Of a stretch of 64,000 bases of DNA, positions 8,361 through 16,371 are shown in pieces (the stretch's first letter is position 1; the number at the start of each line of letters is the position of its first letter). Where the stretch lies: positions 743,571 to 807,570 of the forward strand of contig NZ_BQUT01000005.1 in assembly GCF_022835675.1 (NCBI RefSeq), written 5' to 3'. The notes below the pieces were generated by a model. That model saw only the letters and a list, made by a program, of their open reading frames with translations, did no database searches and was not told the DNA's origin. A program made the translations under genes and the position numbers. Origin of the DNA: Companilactobacillus sp. RD055328 (GTDB lineage Bacteria; Bacillota; Bacilli; Lactobacillales; Lactobacillaceae).

Positions 8361-8996
8361 TTATTTTAAGTATTTTGACGCTTCATCTTGGGCTAGTTTA
8401 GACAGTTGAGTTGTACTTAAAAAATTATACACCCAATCTCTGTTAGTTTTTGAATAATCTCGTAGTGCCCACCCAATTGCTTTTTGAATAAAAAATTCTT
8501 CCGTATCTTTATCATACATAATCATTTCGGTTAAGTATTCAATATCTGTCTCATCTTTAAATCCTAATTGAAGTATGATGCCAATTCTTCGCATCCAAAA
8601 TATTTCGTGATTTTTAAATAAAGAACTTATCCACTCAAATTCTTCGGGATTAACTTTGATATATTCACTGAACAACTTTCGCCAGGCATCAATACTATCC
8701 CACCACATCTTAGTTTGAGATAACTGCAAGAATTCTAGAATGTTGTCTCTAGACCATTTTCTTTTTGCTCGCACTGCTAGATCAATAGCTAAGTATTGAT
8801 ATTCGCGTGGAGTTTTTTCATAATATCTTTTAATTTCTATTAACAGTTCGTCAGCAGGCATGTCTTTTATTTCTTGCCAAGCTAGTTTTTCTAACTCATG
8901 TCTTTTTTTAGCTCCCACTCCGTTGAATGGAAATAGATCCCTCATATAGGAAGCCATTTTAACTTGGCTATCTTGATTAATTGGTAACTCAATCAT
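8361..8996 (-). CDS. AlkD-like DNA alkylation repair protein
   Basis: HEAT-like repeat protein of 211 residues related to AlkD, which removes alkylated purines without base flipping. Recognisable parts are MRDLFPFNGVGAKKRHELEKL at the start, EYQYLAIDLAVRAKRKW near 75-90, MWWDSIDAWRKL near 105, WMRRIGIILQL near 145 and FFIQKAIGWALRDYSKTN near 180; the last keeps the Trp/Asp pattern of the family active site. Length is typical for the short firmicute members (210-235). The gene shares a unit with the YczE-like protein downstream. A second alkylation enzyme, Tag, is encoded near 22.5 kb. Confidence 0.85.
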   Translation of the reverse strand: MIELPINQDSQVKMASYMRDLFPFNGVGAKKRHELEKLAWQEIKDMPADELLIEIKRYYEKTPREYQYLAIDLAVRAKRKWSRDNILEFLQLSQTKMWWDSIDAWRKLFSEYIKVNPEEFEWISSLFKNHEIFWMRRIGIILQLGFKDETDIEYLTEMIMYDKDTEEFFIQKAIGWALRDYSKTNRDWVYNFLSTTQLSKLAQDEASKYLK

Positions 8997-9035
8997 TATT
9001 ATCCCTCATTTGACTACAAAAATTTCACAACATAT

Positions 9036-9065
9036 AAAAAGCATAACCAAAACGGTTATGCTTTT
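9036..9065 (-). terminator. Terminator of the YhgE/Pip gene
   Basis: AAAAAGCATAACC pairs with GGTTATGCTTTT; six bases after the stop codon on the minus strand. Confidence 0.85.
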
Positions 9066-9071
9066 AAACTA

Positions 9072-11462
9072 TTATTTTTCTAATTCTTGTAATTTTTGAT
9101 TATCATCAAGTTGTGAAATTCCTGCTTGTCCACGTTTTTGTAGCCAGTTCATTCCAACCCATAGTAATGCTAAATTAACTACGGTGAATACTAATAGAAT
9201 TAGCATTGATTGTGTAATTTGTCCATTACCTAATCCTGAAGTAATTGCTTGACGGAAGCCTAGAGTAGACCAAGTCATTGGCAAGAATGGATGAATAGCA
9301 TTGTAGAATCCATTTGTTACTTCCATTGGGAACGTACCACCGGCACCACCAAGTTGAAGCATCAAGAGAATCATTGCTACAAATCGACCAGGATTATCAA
9401 ATACCATTGATAAGAACATAACTATGGCCATCGATGTTATTGAGAACATAATTGAAATTGCAAAGAATTGTCCTGGATTATCAATTTGTAAGCCAGCTAC
9501 CATCATTAATGCTGGTTCAATAATAGCCATTGTTACAGCAACTAATCCACCAATAGTGATTTTACTTAAGAACCATGCTGTTGCAGATTGACCTTCCATT
9601 GAAATCTTACGGATTGGGAAAGCAAAGTTAAAGACAATGGCACCAACATATAATGCAAGTGATAGTACATAAGGAGCTAAAGCATGTCCATAATTAGGAA
9701 CATAACTGTAGTTCTCATGTTTTAACTTAGAAGGAGCTGCAAATTGAGCTGCAGTCTTATCAGTTAGCTTAATTGAGTTGATTGTCTTAGCTCCATCACT
9801 TAATGAGCTAGCAAGAGTTTCATTACCATCTTTCAATTGGCTTGCACCATCTGTTAAGGTACTTGAGTTAGCTGCAAGTTGACCTGTACCATCAGCTAAT
9901 TGGTTAACACCTGATGTCAAAGCAGGAACACTTGCATTCAATGTGCTAGTTCCACTAGCTAATTGACTTGAACCAGAGTTTAAAGCACTTGAGTTAGCTG
10001 CTAATTGACTCGATCCACTAGCTGCAGTAGCAACGCCACTAGTATATTGAGTCAATCCAGATGAAATTGTCTTAGATCCAGACTGTAGTTTTGTAATTCC
10101 TTTATCAAGCTCACTCATACCTGGTGCAAGTCCAAGTTGCTCTTGATTTCCATTAAGTGCACCCTGTATTGTATGCAGGTTATTTAGCATTGAAATAGAA
10201 CCATTAGTAGCGGTTTGTAAGTCAGCAAAATCTTTATCCGTTATCTTACTATTAACAGTGGCTTGAACACCGGAAATAATTTGATTTGCTTCATCAATAG
10301 CGCCTGTTTTTAGTTGTTCCGCCACAAATTTTTCGACGTCTGCTTGTTTATCGGCAGGTACTTGCGCACCTTTCATTTTCATACCTAATACAAATAATTT
10401 TGCTTTTTTATCATAATCTTGATTCTCAACTTGATCAACTATTGGTTGTAATAGAGTACTCAAGTTTTTTGAAGCTGTTTTAACTTCTGTTATTAATACT
10501 GAAATTTTTTTATAACTATTGACAGCATTATTATAGGCTTCTTCAGTTTCAAAGTTTTCATTATTATTCAACTCAGTTTGAATTTGTGTTAACCCATCAG
10601 AAATTAAAAAACTACCCTTCTTTAAGTCATCAACACCACTAGTCAATGCATTGGCACCTGTTCTTAGCTCACCATTTTTACTAGCTAAAGTTTGTAATCC
10701 ACTGTTTAGGGTTCCAACACCAGATGTGTAAGTACCAATTCCTGTGTTCAATTGGCTTGAACCACTAGCTAGTTGAGCAACTCCACTTGATAAGGGAACG
10801 ACACTTGTTTGCATTGTCATAACACCATCATTAACTTTATCAACACCTGATGTATAAACATTCAATCCGTCTGATAAAGTTGTTGAACCATCACTCAATT
10901 GTGTAGCACCTTTAGCAGCTGTTTTGAATCCTTTACCTGCAGTTGCAACTTGTTTGAACATTACTTTTGAATAAGCTGTGGTTACTGCTTCTCGCACTTG
11001 AGAATTAAGTTCTTTAGCACCAACCTCAGAGATTACTTCACCAATGAAGTTCAATGAATCATTGGTTTTGTATTCAATGTTCATCTTCTTAGGATTCTTG
11101 TCTAAGACAGTTGCAGCATTAGCTGAGAAATCTTTTGGAAGAGTAATTACAGTGTAATATTTTTTGTCTTTAAGTCCTTGCTCAGCCTTCTTAGCTGAAA
11201 CGAACTTCCACCCTAATTGATCATTTTTCTTAAGTTCTTTTACCATATCCTTACCAGCTTGCATTTTTACCCCTTCATACGTAACTGGCTTATCTTGGTT
11301 AACCACAGCGACTGGTAAATTACCAGTGCTTCCATATGGATCCCAAACTGATTTTAGAAAGAACACACTATATAGGAAAGGAATAAACACAATCGCGAAT
11401 AGTGAAATCATCATTAGCTTACTTGATCTAATGAATTTAAATTCATTTTTTATCATTTGCAT
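9072..11462 (-). CDS. YhgE/Pip domain membrane protein (phage-infection-protein family)
   Basis: Large membrane protein of 796 residues. One transmembrane helix near residues 15-40, then a long extracellular region, then about five helices from roughly 590 to the end (ABC-2-like membrane part). The extracellular region has two blocks of seven-residue repeats built on L-x-S-G-x-x-x (for example LNSGLQT, LTSGVDD, LADGTGQ), predicted to form long helical coiled coils. This is the YhgE/Pip family; related proteins serve as phage receptors (Pip in Lactococcus) or belong to ESX/type VII-type secretion settings. No type VII genes are in view. The ATG at 11462 is preceded by AGGGGTG. Confidence 0.85.
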   Translation of the reverse strand: MQMIKNEFKFIRSSKLMMISLFAIVFIPFLYSVFFLKSVWDPYGSTGNLPVAVVNQDKPVTYEGVKMQAGKDMVKELKKNDQLGWKFVSAKKAEQGLKDKKYYTVITLPKDFSANAATVLDKNPKKMNIEYKTNDSLNFIGEVISEVGAKELNSQVREAVTTAYSKVMFKQVATAGKGFKTAAKGATQLSDGSTTLSDGLNVYTSGVDKVNDGVMTMQTSVVPLSSGVAQLASGSSQLNTGIGTYTSGVGTLNSGLQTLASKNGELRTGANALTSGVDDLKKGSFLISDGLTQIQTELNNNENFETEEAYNNAVNSYKKISVLITEVKTASKNLSTLLQPIVDQVENQDYDKKAKLFVLGMKMKGAQVPADKQADVEKFVAEQLKTGAIDEANQIISGVQATVNSKITDKDFADLQTATNGSISMLNNLHTIQGALNGNQEQLGLAPGMSELDKGITKLQSGSKTISSGLTQYTSGVATAASGSSQLAANSSALNSGSSQLASGTSTLNASVPALTSGVNQLADGTGQLAANSSTLTDGASQLKDGNETLASSLSDGAKTINSIKLTDKTAAQFAAPSKLKHENYSYVPNYGHALAPYVLSLALYVGAIVFNFAFPIRKISMEGQSATAWFLSKITIGGLVAVTMAIIEPALMMVAGLQIDNPGQFFAISIMFSITSMAIVMFLSMVFDNPGRFVAMILLMLQLGGAGGTFPMEVTNGFYNAIHPFLPMTWSTLGFRQAITSGLGNGQITQSMLILLVFTVVNLALLWVGMNWLQKRGQAGISQLDDNQKLQELEK

Positions 11463-11619
11463 TATATTAAAGCACCCCTGTATTTGTAATATCATGTTAG
11501 CTTAATACACTTGAAATTAAAAAACAAGTCATTTAACTTAAAATTTATAATTATTTTTTGAAGATAAGTATTATTGTCAATTTCCAAAAATCGTTTTTTA
11601 TTAATTGAAAAAACAAATA

Positions 11620-11652
11620 AAAAAGCCAGTACATTAAAAATGTACCAGCTTT
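11620..11652 (-). terminator. gpmA terminator
   Basis: Stem AAAGC..GTACATT / ATGTAC..GCTTT with a T-run on the minus strand, seven bases after the gpmA stop. Confidence 0.8.
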
Positions 11653-11658
11653 ATATTA

Positions 11659-12348
11659 TTAGTTTAATTTCTTTTTACTAACAACTTTTAGGTCTTTATC
11701 TAGATCATAAACAACTGGTTCACCAGTAGCCATTTCTACATCCATGATGTCTTCATCAGAGATTTCTTCGATATATTTTGTTAGAGCACGTAATGAGTTA
11801 CCATGTGCAGCAATAATTACGTTCTTACCTTCAATAAGTTTAGGTGCGATTTCATCTTCCCAGAAAGGAATTACACGTTCTAGAGTAACTTTAAGGTTTT
11901 CACCACCAGGAATAGCTCTTGGGTCTAAGTCAGCATAGCGACGATCGTTTGCTGCTGAACCTTCATCAGATGCATCCAATAATGGAGGAAGTGTATCATA
12001 TGAACGTCTCCAAATATGAACTTGATCTTCACCAAATTGATCAGCTGCTTCTTGTTTGTTTTGTCCTTGAAGAGCTCCATAATGACGTTCATTTAGGCGC
12101 CATGATTTTGTTTCAGGAATCCAAAGTTGATCTGAACCTTCTAGGGCATAGTGTAATGTTTTGATAGCACGTGTTAATACTGAAGTATAAGCTTGATCAA
12201 ATTCGATGCCTTCTTCTTTTAAAAGACGGCCGGCGTTTTGAGCTTGCTTAACACCTTCTTCACTTAAATCAACATCAACCCAACCAGTAAATAGGTTAGA
12301 TAAGTTCCATTCACTTTGTCCGTGACGAATAAATACTAATTTTGCCAT
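11659..12348 (-). CDS. gpmA: 2,3-bisphosphoglycerate-dependent phosphoglycerate mutase
   Basis: Glycolytic enzyme that interconverts 3- and 2-phosphoglycerate in the cytoplasm. The 229 residues carry the phosphohistidine motif [18 protein letters not shown] at 6-23, RHYGALQG near 86-93 with the catalytic glutamate just before it, and the second histidine in [10 protein letters not shown] near 180. Length matches bacterial GpmA (about 228-230). It lies 70 bases downstream of the AI-2E-family gene without an obvious terminator between, and has GAGG before the ATG. No doubt about identity. Confidence 0.97.
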   Translation of the reverse strand: MAKLVFIRHGQSEWNLSNLFTGWVDVDLSEEGVKQAQNAGRLLKEEGIEFDQAYTSVLTRAIKTLHYALEGSDQLWIPETKSWRLNERHYGALQGQNKQEAADQFGEDQVHIWRRSYDTLPPLLDASDEGSAANDRRYADLDPRAIPGGENLKVTLERVIPFWEDEIAPKLIEGKNVIIAAHGNSLRALTKYIEEISDEDIMDVEMATGEPVVYDLDKDLKVVSKKKLN

Positions 12349-12418
12349 TGATATAATTCCTCGTTTTCATTTTTAAATTACAGGTACTATTTTACACAAT
12401 AAGCCTATCAGTATCAAA

Positions 12419-13471
12419 CTATGACGACTTCTTTTTTCGGTTTAACTTAATCGGCAATTTCTTATCTTGAGGCTTAACCTTCACATCAAGTATATCTAAT
12501 AGGAAAGTAAAAATTGGAATTCCGACTATTAATCCCCATGCTCCCATAAACTTCTCGGCTACTATTAAGACAACAAACGTAAAGAACATTGGTAAGTGAG
12601 TTTTGCTCGACATGAACTTAGGATTTAGGAAATATGTTTCAAAAGCGTGAATAACAATAATCATTATAATTATATATATAACGTCTTTTATCCCACCGAC
12701 TGAATAAGCCACCATCGATAATGGAACTAAGGAAATTACAACACCCGCTACTGGAATTAGTGATAGCAAGAACACCATTACTGATAGCGCCAATATACTA
12801 GGCATATTCATAAATACCAATGTGATACCAGTAATTATCGTATTTGTGAACGCAATGAATAGTTGGGCTTCAAGAACCACACCAAAAGTATTTACAAATT
12901 TATCAGCATAAAATTTTAGATCCTTGAACAACCAGCTATATCTGCTCTTTAAGAATGCATCGCCAAAACGATCAATGTTATCGAGATCAAATGAGTAGAA
13001 GAAACTCAAGATGAAGGAAATAAAAATTGTCATTCCAACTTCGCCGATATTCCCAATATACTTAAGAGCTTGAGAAGTCGCCATCTTAATTTGTCCATCT
13101 AAGTTAACTTGATCAACCCATTCCATAACATAAGAGAACATTTTACTCTTTTGTAAGCTCGGATCATTATAGAATTCCGTTAATGACTGGAACATCTTAA
13201 CTACTTGCGTTGCCAGTTGTGGAACATACAATGTTGCCGCTAGATACACTAAATAAATAATTAATACATAGACCGGAATTATAATCCAAATTGGCTTGAT
13301 ATTAATAATTTTTTGAACGCGACGAACCATTTTAACCATTAAAAAAGTCAAAATAAAGGTTAGTAATAAAGTGTTCATCATTCCTCTGAACAAAAACAAT
13401 ACAAAAATAGTTGTTAATAGAACAGTATTTCTTCGTAGTCGCTGATTTGCGATAAATTTTTCGTACATCAT
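12419..13471 (-). CDS. AI-2E family transporter-like membrane protein (YdbI/PerM type)
   Basis: Polytopic membrane protein of 350 residues with about eight hydrophobic segments: a pair at the N-terminus (15-50, 60-80), an amphipathic middle with the FYNDPSLQK region, and a C-terminal half containing ISFILSFFYSFDLDNI, FVNTFGVVLEAQLFIAF and IPVAGVVISLVPL, which is the conserved core of the family. Members include the E. coli TqsA/PerM group and cation/proton antiporters, so the AI-2 label should be read loosely. GGGAG precedes two adjacent ATGs (13471 and 13468); the second has the better spacing. Confidence 0.82.
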   Translation of the reverse strand: MMYEKFIANQRLRRNTVLLTTIFVLFLFRGMMNTLLLTFILTFLMVKMVRRVQKIINIKPIWIIIPVYVLIIYLVYLAATLYVPQLATQVVKMFQSLTEFYNDPSLQKSKMFSYVMEWVDQVNLDGQIKMATSQALKYIGNIGEVGMTIFISFILSFFYSFDLDNIDRFGDAFLKSRYSWLFKDLKFYADKFVNTFGVVLEAQLFIAFTNTIITGITLVFMNMPSILALSVMVFLLSLIPVAGVVISLVPLSMVAYSVGGIKDVIYIIIMIIVIHAFETYFLNPKFMSSKTHLPMFFTFVVLIVAEKFMGAWGLIVGIPIFTFLLDILDVKVKPQDKKLPIKLNRKKKSS

Positions 13472-13567
13472 GGTACTCCCATATCATTTATTATTACTAA
13501 TAATAGCAGTATCTCACTTAATATAAAAAGATTTTTGCATTTCTTAACAAAAGCATATTACTAAAAC

Positions 13568-13594
13568 AAAAAAGTACTCCTAAGAGTACTTTTT
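13568..13594 (-). terminator. Terminator
   Basis: AAAAAAGTACTC pairs with GAGTACTTTTT directly after the stop of the SLAP-like gene. Confidence 0.88.
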
Positions 13595-13595
13595 A

Positions 13596-14933
13596 TTATT
13601 TATTAAAATATTTGACTTTGTCTTCAGAAACCCATGCATCTTCAGCAATTTTGTAGAAATTATTTCCGTTCATATCTGTTCCCAATTCATTGGTATACCA
13701 GAAAGTACCACCTTTGACTTTTTCTTTTGCAAGTCGACGGTCTTTTTTGTATGAGTTGAAAACATTAATTTTCTCACTATCTTCTCCGATAATTTGCACA
13801 ATTCCATTCACAACTCGTGTTTCTTCTACGAGAAATGCTTTTTTCACCGCATAAGCATCTGTTTTAGCCATTTCTTCATCATAACCATCTAAGTCTACAT
13901 CATTGTCAATTACTTCTGATTCTTGATTATCTTCTATTGATTCAACTTTAATGTTTTGTTCAGAACTTTCGTCTTCATTATCAACTAACTCAACGTCAGT
14001 TGACAAAACGAATTTATCCGGTGCAATTTGAAAGAAATCGACAATACCATGTAATACACCATTAAACACATATTCTTGCCCTAAAACTGGAGACTCATCA
14101 GAGATAACATCACCATGTAAATCATAGAAGAACTGCACGTCTTCATTTCTGAATTTACCCTTGAAGGCTGGCACTTCTTCAAAATCATCTTGCAAGACTT
14201 GTTCGTCAGTTATTTTTTCTAATTCTGCTTGCTTCAAAATCGCTTGTAAAGCAACATCTTCTTCAACTTGTCCTAAGCCACTCTCAACATCATCGACTCT
14301 TACATATCGATTATTAAAAACTTTATAGTATTCAACGTTCTCTAGTTTGTTAGTTCTCTTAATGTATGTTGTGAATTCTTCGCCGGCAGCTAAATGATCA
14401 TCAGGTTTTTCATTACCAAAAGTGTCAAAAACTGGAATTGCATCTTGATCTTTTTTTGCAAATAATGAACTAACTTCAATTTTTTCATTTTGCCAAACCG
14501 AATTAGTATTTTCAGATAATTCGTCATCTATATCAGGATTGATCTCTGTTATATCAGTTTTTAATTTTGGTGCATTAACCACAATATCGCGACGCAACAC
14601 TAATATATCTTGATCAATTAGGATTGTTTCCGCATCATTTACCGGACGTCCATTGATAGCTATTTTGGCAACAGAAAAATTACTAATCTCAGGAATCATA
14701 GTATAAATAGTTTGGTTATATGTATCTTCTGTTTCAAATATTCCGTCGATTTCTACACCTTTAATATCAGGTAATGAAAATCTTAGACTCTTAATAGAAA
14801 ATTTGTTTTTTCCACTTTCAACATCTACGTCGAAACTATCCGGATGACACAAATCAGCAACTGATTCGCCCTTGATAGCTTCTACTTGTTCAGTGTAATG
14901 TACAGAAAGTATTGATGATTTTGATTTAGCCAT
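13596..14933 (-). CDS. Protein with three S-layer-domain-like (SLAP-like) repeats, no signal peptide
   Basis: A 445-residue acidic protein I cannot assign to a named family. Three similar units are visible around residues 170-220 (ending YYKVFNNRYVRVDDV), 260-315 (ending FFQIAPDKFVLSTDV) and 385-440 (ending FYKIAEDAWVSEDKV). Each has an early F/Y-x-x-x-G segment, a mid L/V-x-x-G segment and the late Y-K-V-x-x-x-x-Y-V-x-x-x-x-V pattern of the lactobacillar SLAP domain, which binds cell wall polymers. The N-terminus (MAKSKSSILSVHYTEQVEAI) has no secretion signal or membrane helix, which is odd for such a domain. It is a single-gene unit with its own ribosome site and terminator. Confidence 0.6.
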   Translation of the reverse strand: MAKSKSSILSVHYTEQVEAIKGESVADLCHPDSFDVDVESGKNKFSIKSLRFSLPDIKGVEIDGIFETEDTYNQTIYTMIPEISNFSVAKIAINGRPVNDAETILIDQDILVLRRDIVVNAPKLKTDITEINPDIDDELSENTNSVWQNEKIEVSSLFAKKDQDAIPVFDTFGNEKPDDHLAAGEEFTTYIKRTNKLENVEYYKVFNNRYVRVDDVESGLGQVEEDVALQAILKQAELEKITDEQVLQDDFEEVPAFKGKFRNEDVQFFYDLHGDVISDESPVLGQEYVFNGVLHGIVDFFQIAPDKFVLSTDVELVDNEDESSEQNIKVESIEDNQESEVIDNDVDLDGYDEEMAKTDAYAVKKAFLVEETRVVNGIVQIIGEDSEKINVFNSYKKDRRLAKEKVKGGTFWYTNELGTDMNGNNFYKIAEDAWVSEDKVKYFNK

Positions 14934-15063
14934 GTCGCTTGTCTCTCCCGTATTTAACTATATACATTCTACCTTACATTAATTAATTAATCGAACTAAT
15001 TAGATATAATTCAACGCTTATCGTTTTTATGTTAAAATTATTTGGTTATTTAGGAGGAGAAAT

Positions 15064-15591
15064 ATGGGACCATTTTCAACACAATTTCATTTATATCGCT
15101 GGTTAAGAATTATCTTTTTATTTGCCAGTGGTCTAATTATCGTTATCTCCCCAAGTGAGAGCTTAAATATAATAATTTATTTCATTAGTGCTTATTTATT
15201 CCTTTTTGGATTAATCGCAATTGCCGATAACATAAAATTACGCCGCATTTCTAACACTGATAGCATTGCCTTAGCGCTAGGAATCGGTAGTATTATTCTT
15301 TCTATTCTAACTTTATTCATTGCTAAATTCATAATCTTATTAATACCTGTAACTCTAGGAATTATTCTTGTGATTAATGCTATCAACTTATTCCGAGACA
15401 CTAATGAAGATCGTCAATTCGTCAATGTCACTCCTTGGCTAGATTATCTTTATTCACTTCTAATGTTTTTACTAGGACTTATTTTTATCTTCAATCCTAT
15501 GAATATTGTTAATCTATTCTTTTGGCTTTCAGGCGTTGGCTTAATCATCCTTTCAATTTTCGAACTAATAAACACAAGAATTTATAAATAA
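15064..15591 (+). CDS. HdeD-like (DUF308) membrane protein
   Basis: Small membrane protein of 175 residues with six hydrophobic segments arranged as three helical pairs, separated by short basic loops (NIKLRRISN, NLFRDTNEDR). This is the DUF308/HdeD layout; HdeD in E. coli is an acid-resistance membrane protein, but the role here is unknown. A strong AGGAGGAGAAAT site precedes the ATG. It is monocistronic and ends in a bidirectional terminator shared with the hydrolase gene. Confidence 0.75.
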   Translation: MGPFSTQFHLYRWLRIIFLFASGLIIVISPSESLNIIIYFISAYLFLFGLIAIADNIKLRRISNTDSIALALGIGSIILSILTLFIAKFIILLIPVTLGIILVINAINLFRDTNEDRQFVNVTPWLDYLYSLLMFLLGLIFIFNPMNIVNLFFWLSGVGLIILSIFELINTRIYK

Positions 15592-15617
15592 AAAAGACAC
15601 CTTACGGTGTCTTTTTT
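15591..15617. terminator. Bidirectional terminator
   Basis: AAAAAGACACC pairs with GGTGTCTTTTTT between convergent genes. Confidence 0.9.
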
Positions 15618-16371
15618 ATATGTTTTCTTTAAAGAAATCAGCAATTACATCCATTAGCTCTGTATTAACCAGGTGCTCTTGATTCTCTCCTATCAAAAAT
15701 TCAACATTTTTAGCATAGTCTTCATTTTTAATTTTATTATAAAAATCATTTGGCTCACTAAAAGGGATTCTTTGATCATTAGTACCGTGCCACAGCAAGA
15801 AAGGTCTTTCATTAATTGCATCTGGCTGTAAGTTCAAATCATAATGTTCAATCCAACTAGTCATCAATTCTAAATCTTGCGGGACATCTAGACCGTATTT
15901 TTTTGCTGAATCGCTAACTCGCTTTGCATAGATACTTGGCGCAGGGGATCCCATGATACAAGCTCCCACTGTTATTTCTGGATGTTGCACCAACAACATG
16001 CTTGTTGTGATACCACCCATAGAGTATCCGCCAACGCCGATATGCGACTTGTCTAATAATTTTATCTTGTCATAAAAATTTACAATCGTATCAAACTCTG
16101 CAATGTTAGCTTGAATACTATTCCAAAAAGTAAATGAAGGGATACTTGAAATTGGCTGTTTTCGTTTTCCGTGATTTTGTGCATCAGGCAATATCACGCG
16201 TAAATTATTTTGCGCTAATTTTCGTGCTTGTGTCAAAACTAACTCTTTGCTTGATTTCCATCCGTGATAAAAAATAACTATTGGAATTTTTTCTTTACGA
16301 AGTTCTTCAGCTACAACTTCTAGAACAGGAATGTTCTTAATGTCTCGTGATAATACAGTAACTTTTACCAA
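15616..16371 (-). CDS. Alpha/beta hydrolase (YitV-like esterase family)
   Basis: Predicted serine hydrolase of 251 residues. The oxyanion segment VIFYHGWKSSKE is near residue 33, the nucleophile elbow GGYSMGG near 118, an acid in WHGTNDQRIPF near 195 and the catalytic histidine in GENQEHLVN near 232, a complete triad. The arrangement is that of prolyl-oligopeptidase-like small esterases. The start is a TTG at 16371 that overlaps the pepO stop, so translation is probably coupled to pepO; no strong separate ribosome site is present. Substrate unknown. Confidence 0.8.
   Translation of the reverse strand: MVKVTVLSRDIKNIPVLEVVAEELRKEKIPIVIFYHGWKSSKELVLTQARKLAQNNLRVILPDAQNHGKRKQPISSIPSFTFWNSIQANIAEFDTIVNFYDKIKLLDKSHIGVGGYSMGGITTSMLLVQHPEITVGACIMGSPAPSIYAKRVSDSAKKYGLDVPQDLELMTSWIEHYDLNLQPDAINERPFLLWHGTNDQRIPFSEPNDFYNKIKNEDYAKNVEFLIGENQEHLVNTELMDVIADFFKENI

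Noticed and set aside
9800-10900. Repeated tracts resembling a minisatellite or CRISPR
   Set aside because: They are the protein-level heptads of the YhgE/Pip gene; repeat units vary in DNA sequence and there are no spacers.
9072-11462. Type VII secretion locus around the YhgE/Pip protein
   Set aside because: No EssC, EsaA or WXG100-type genes are nearby.
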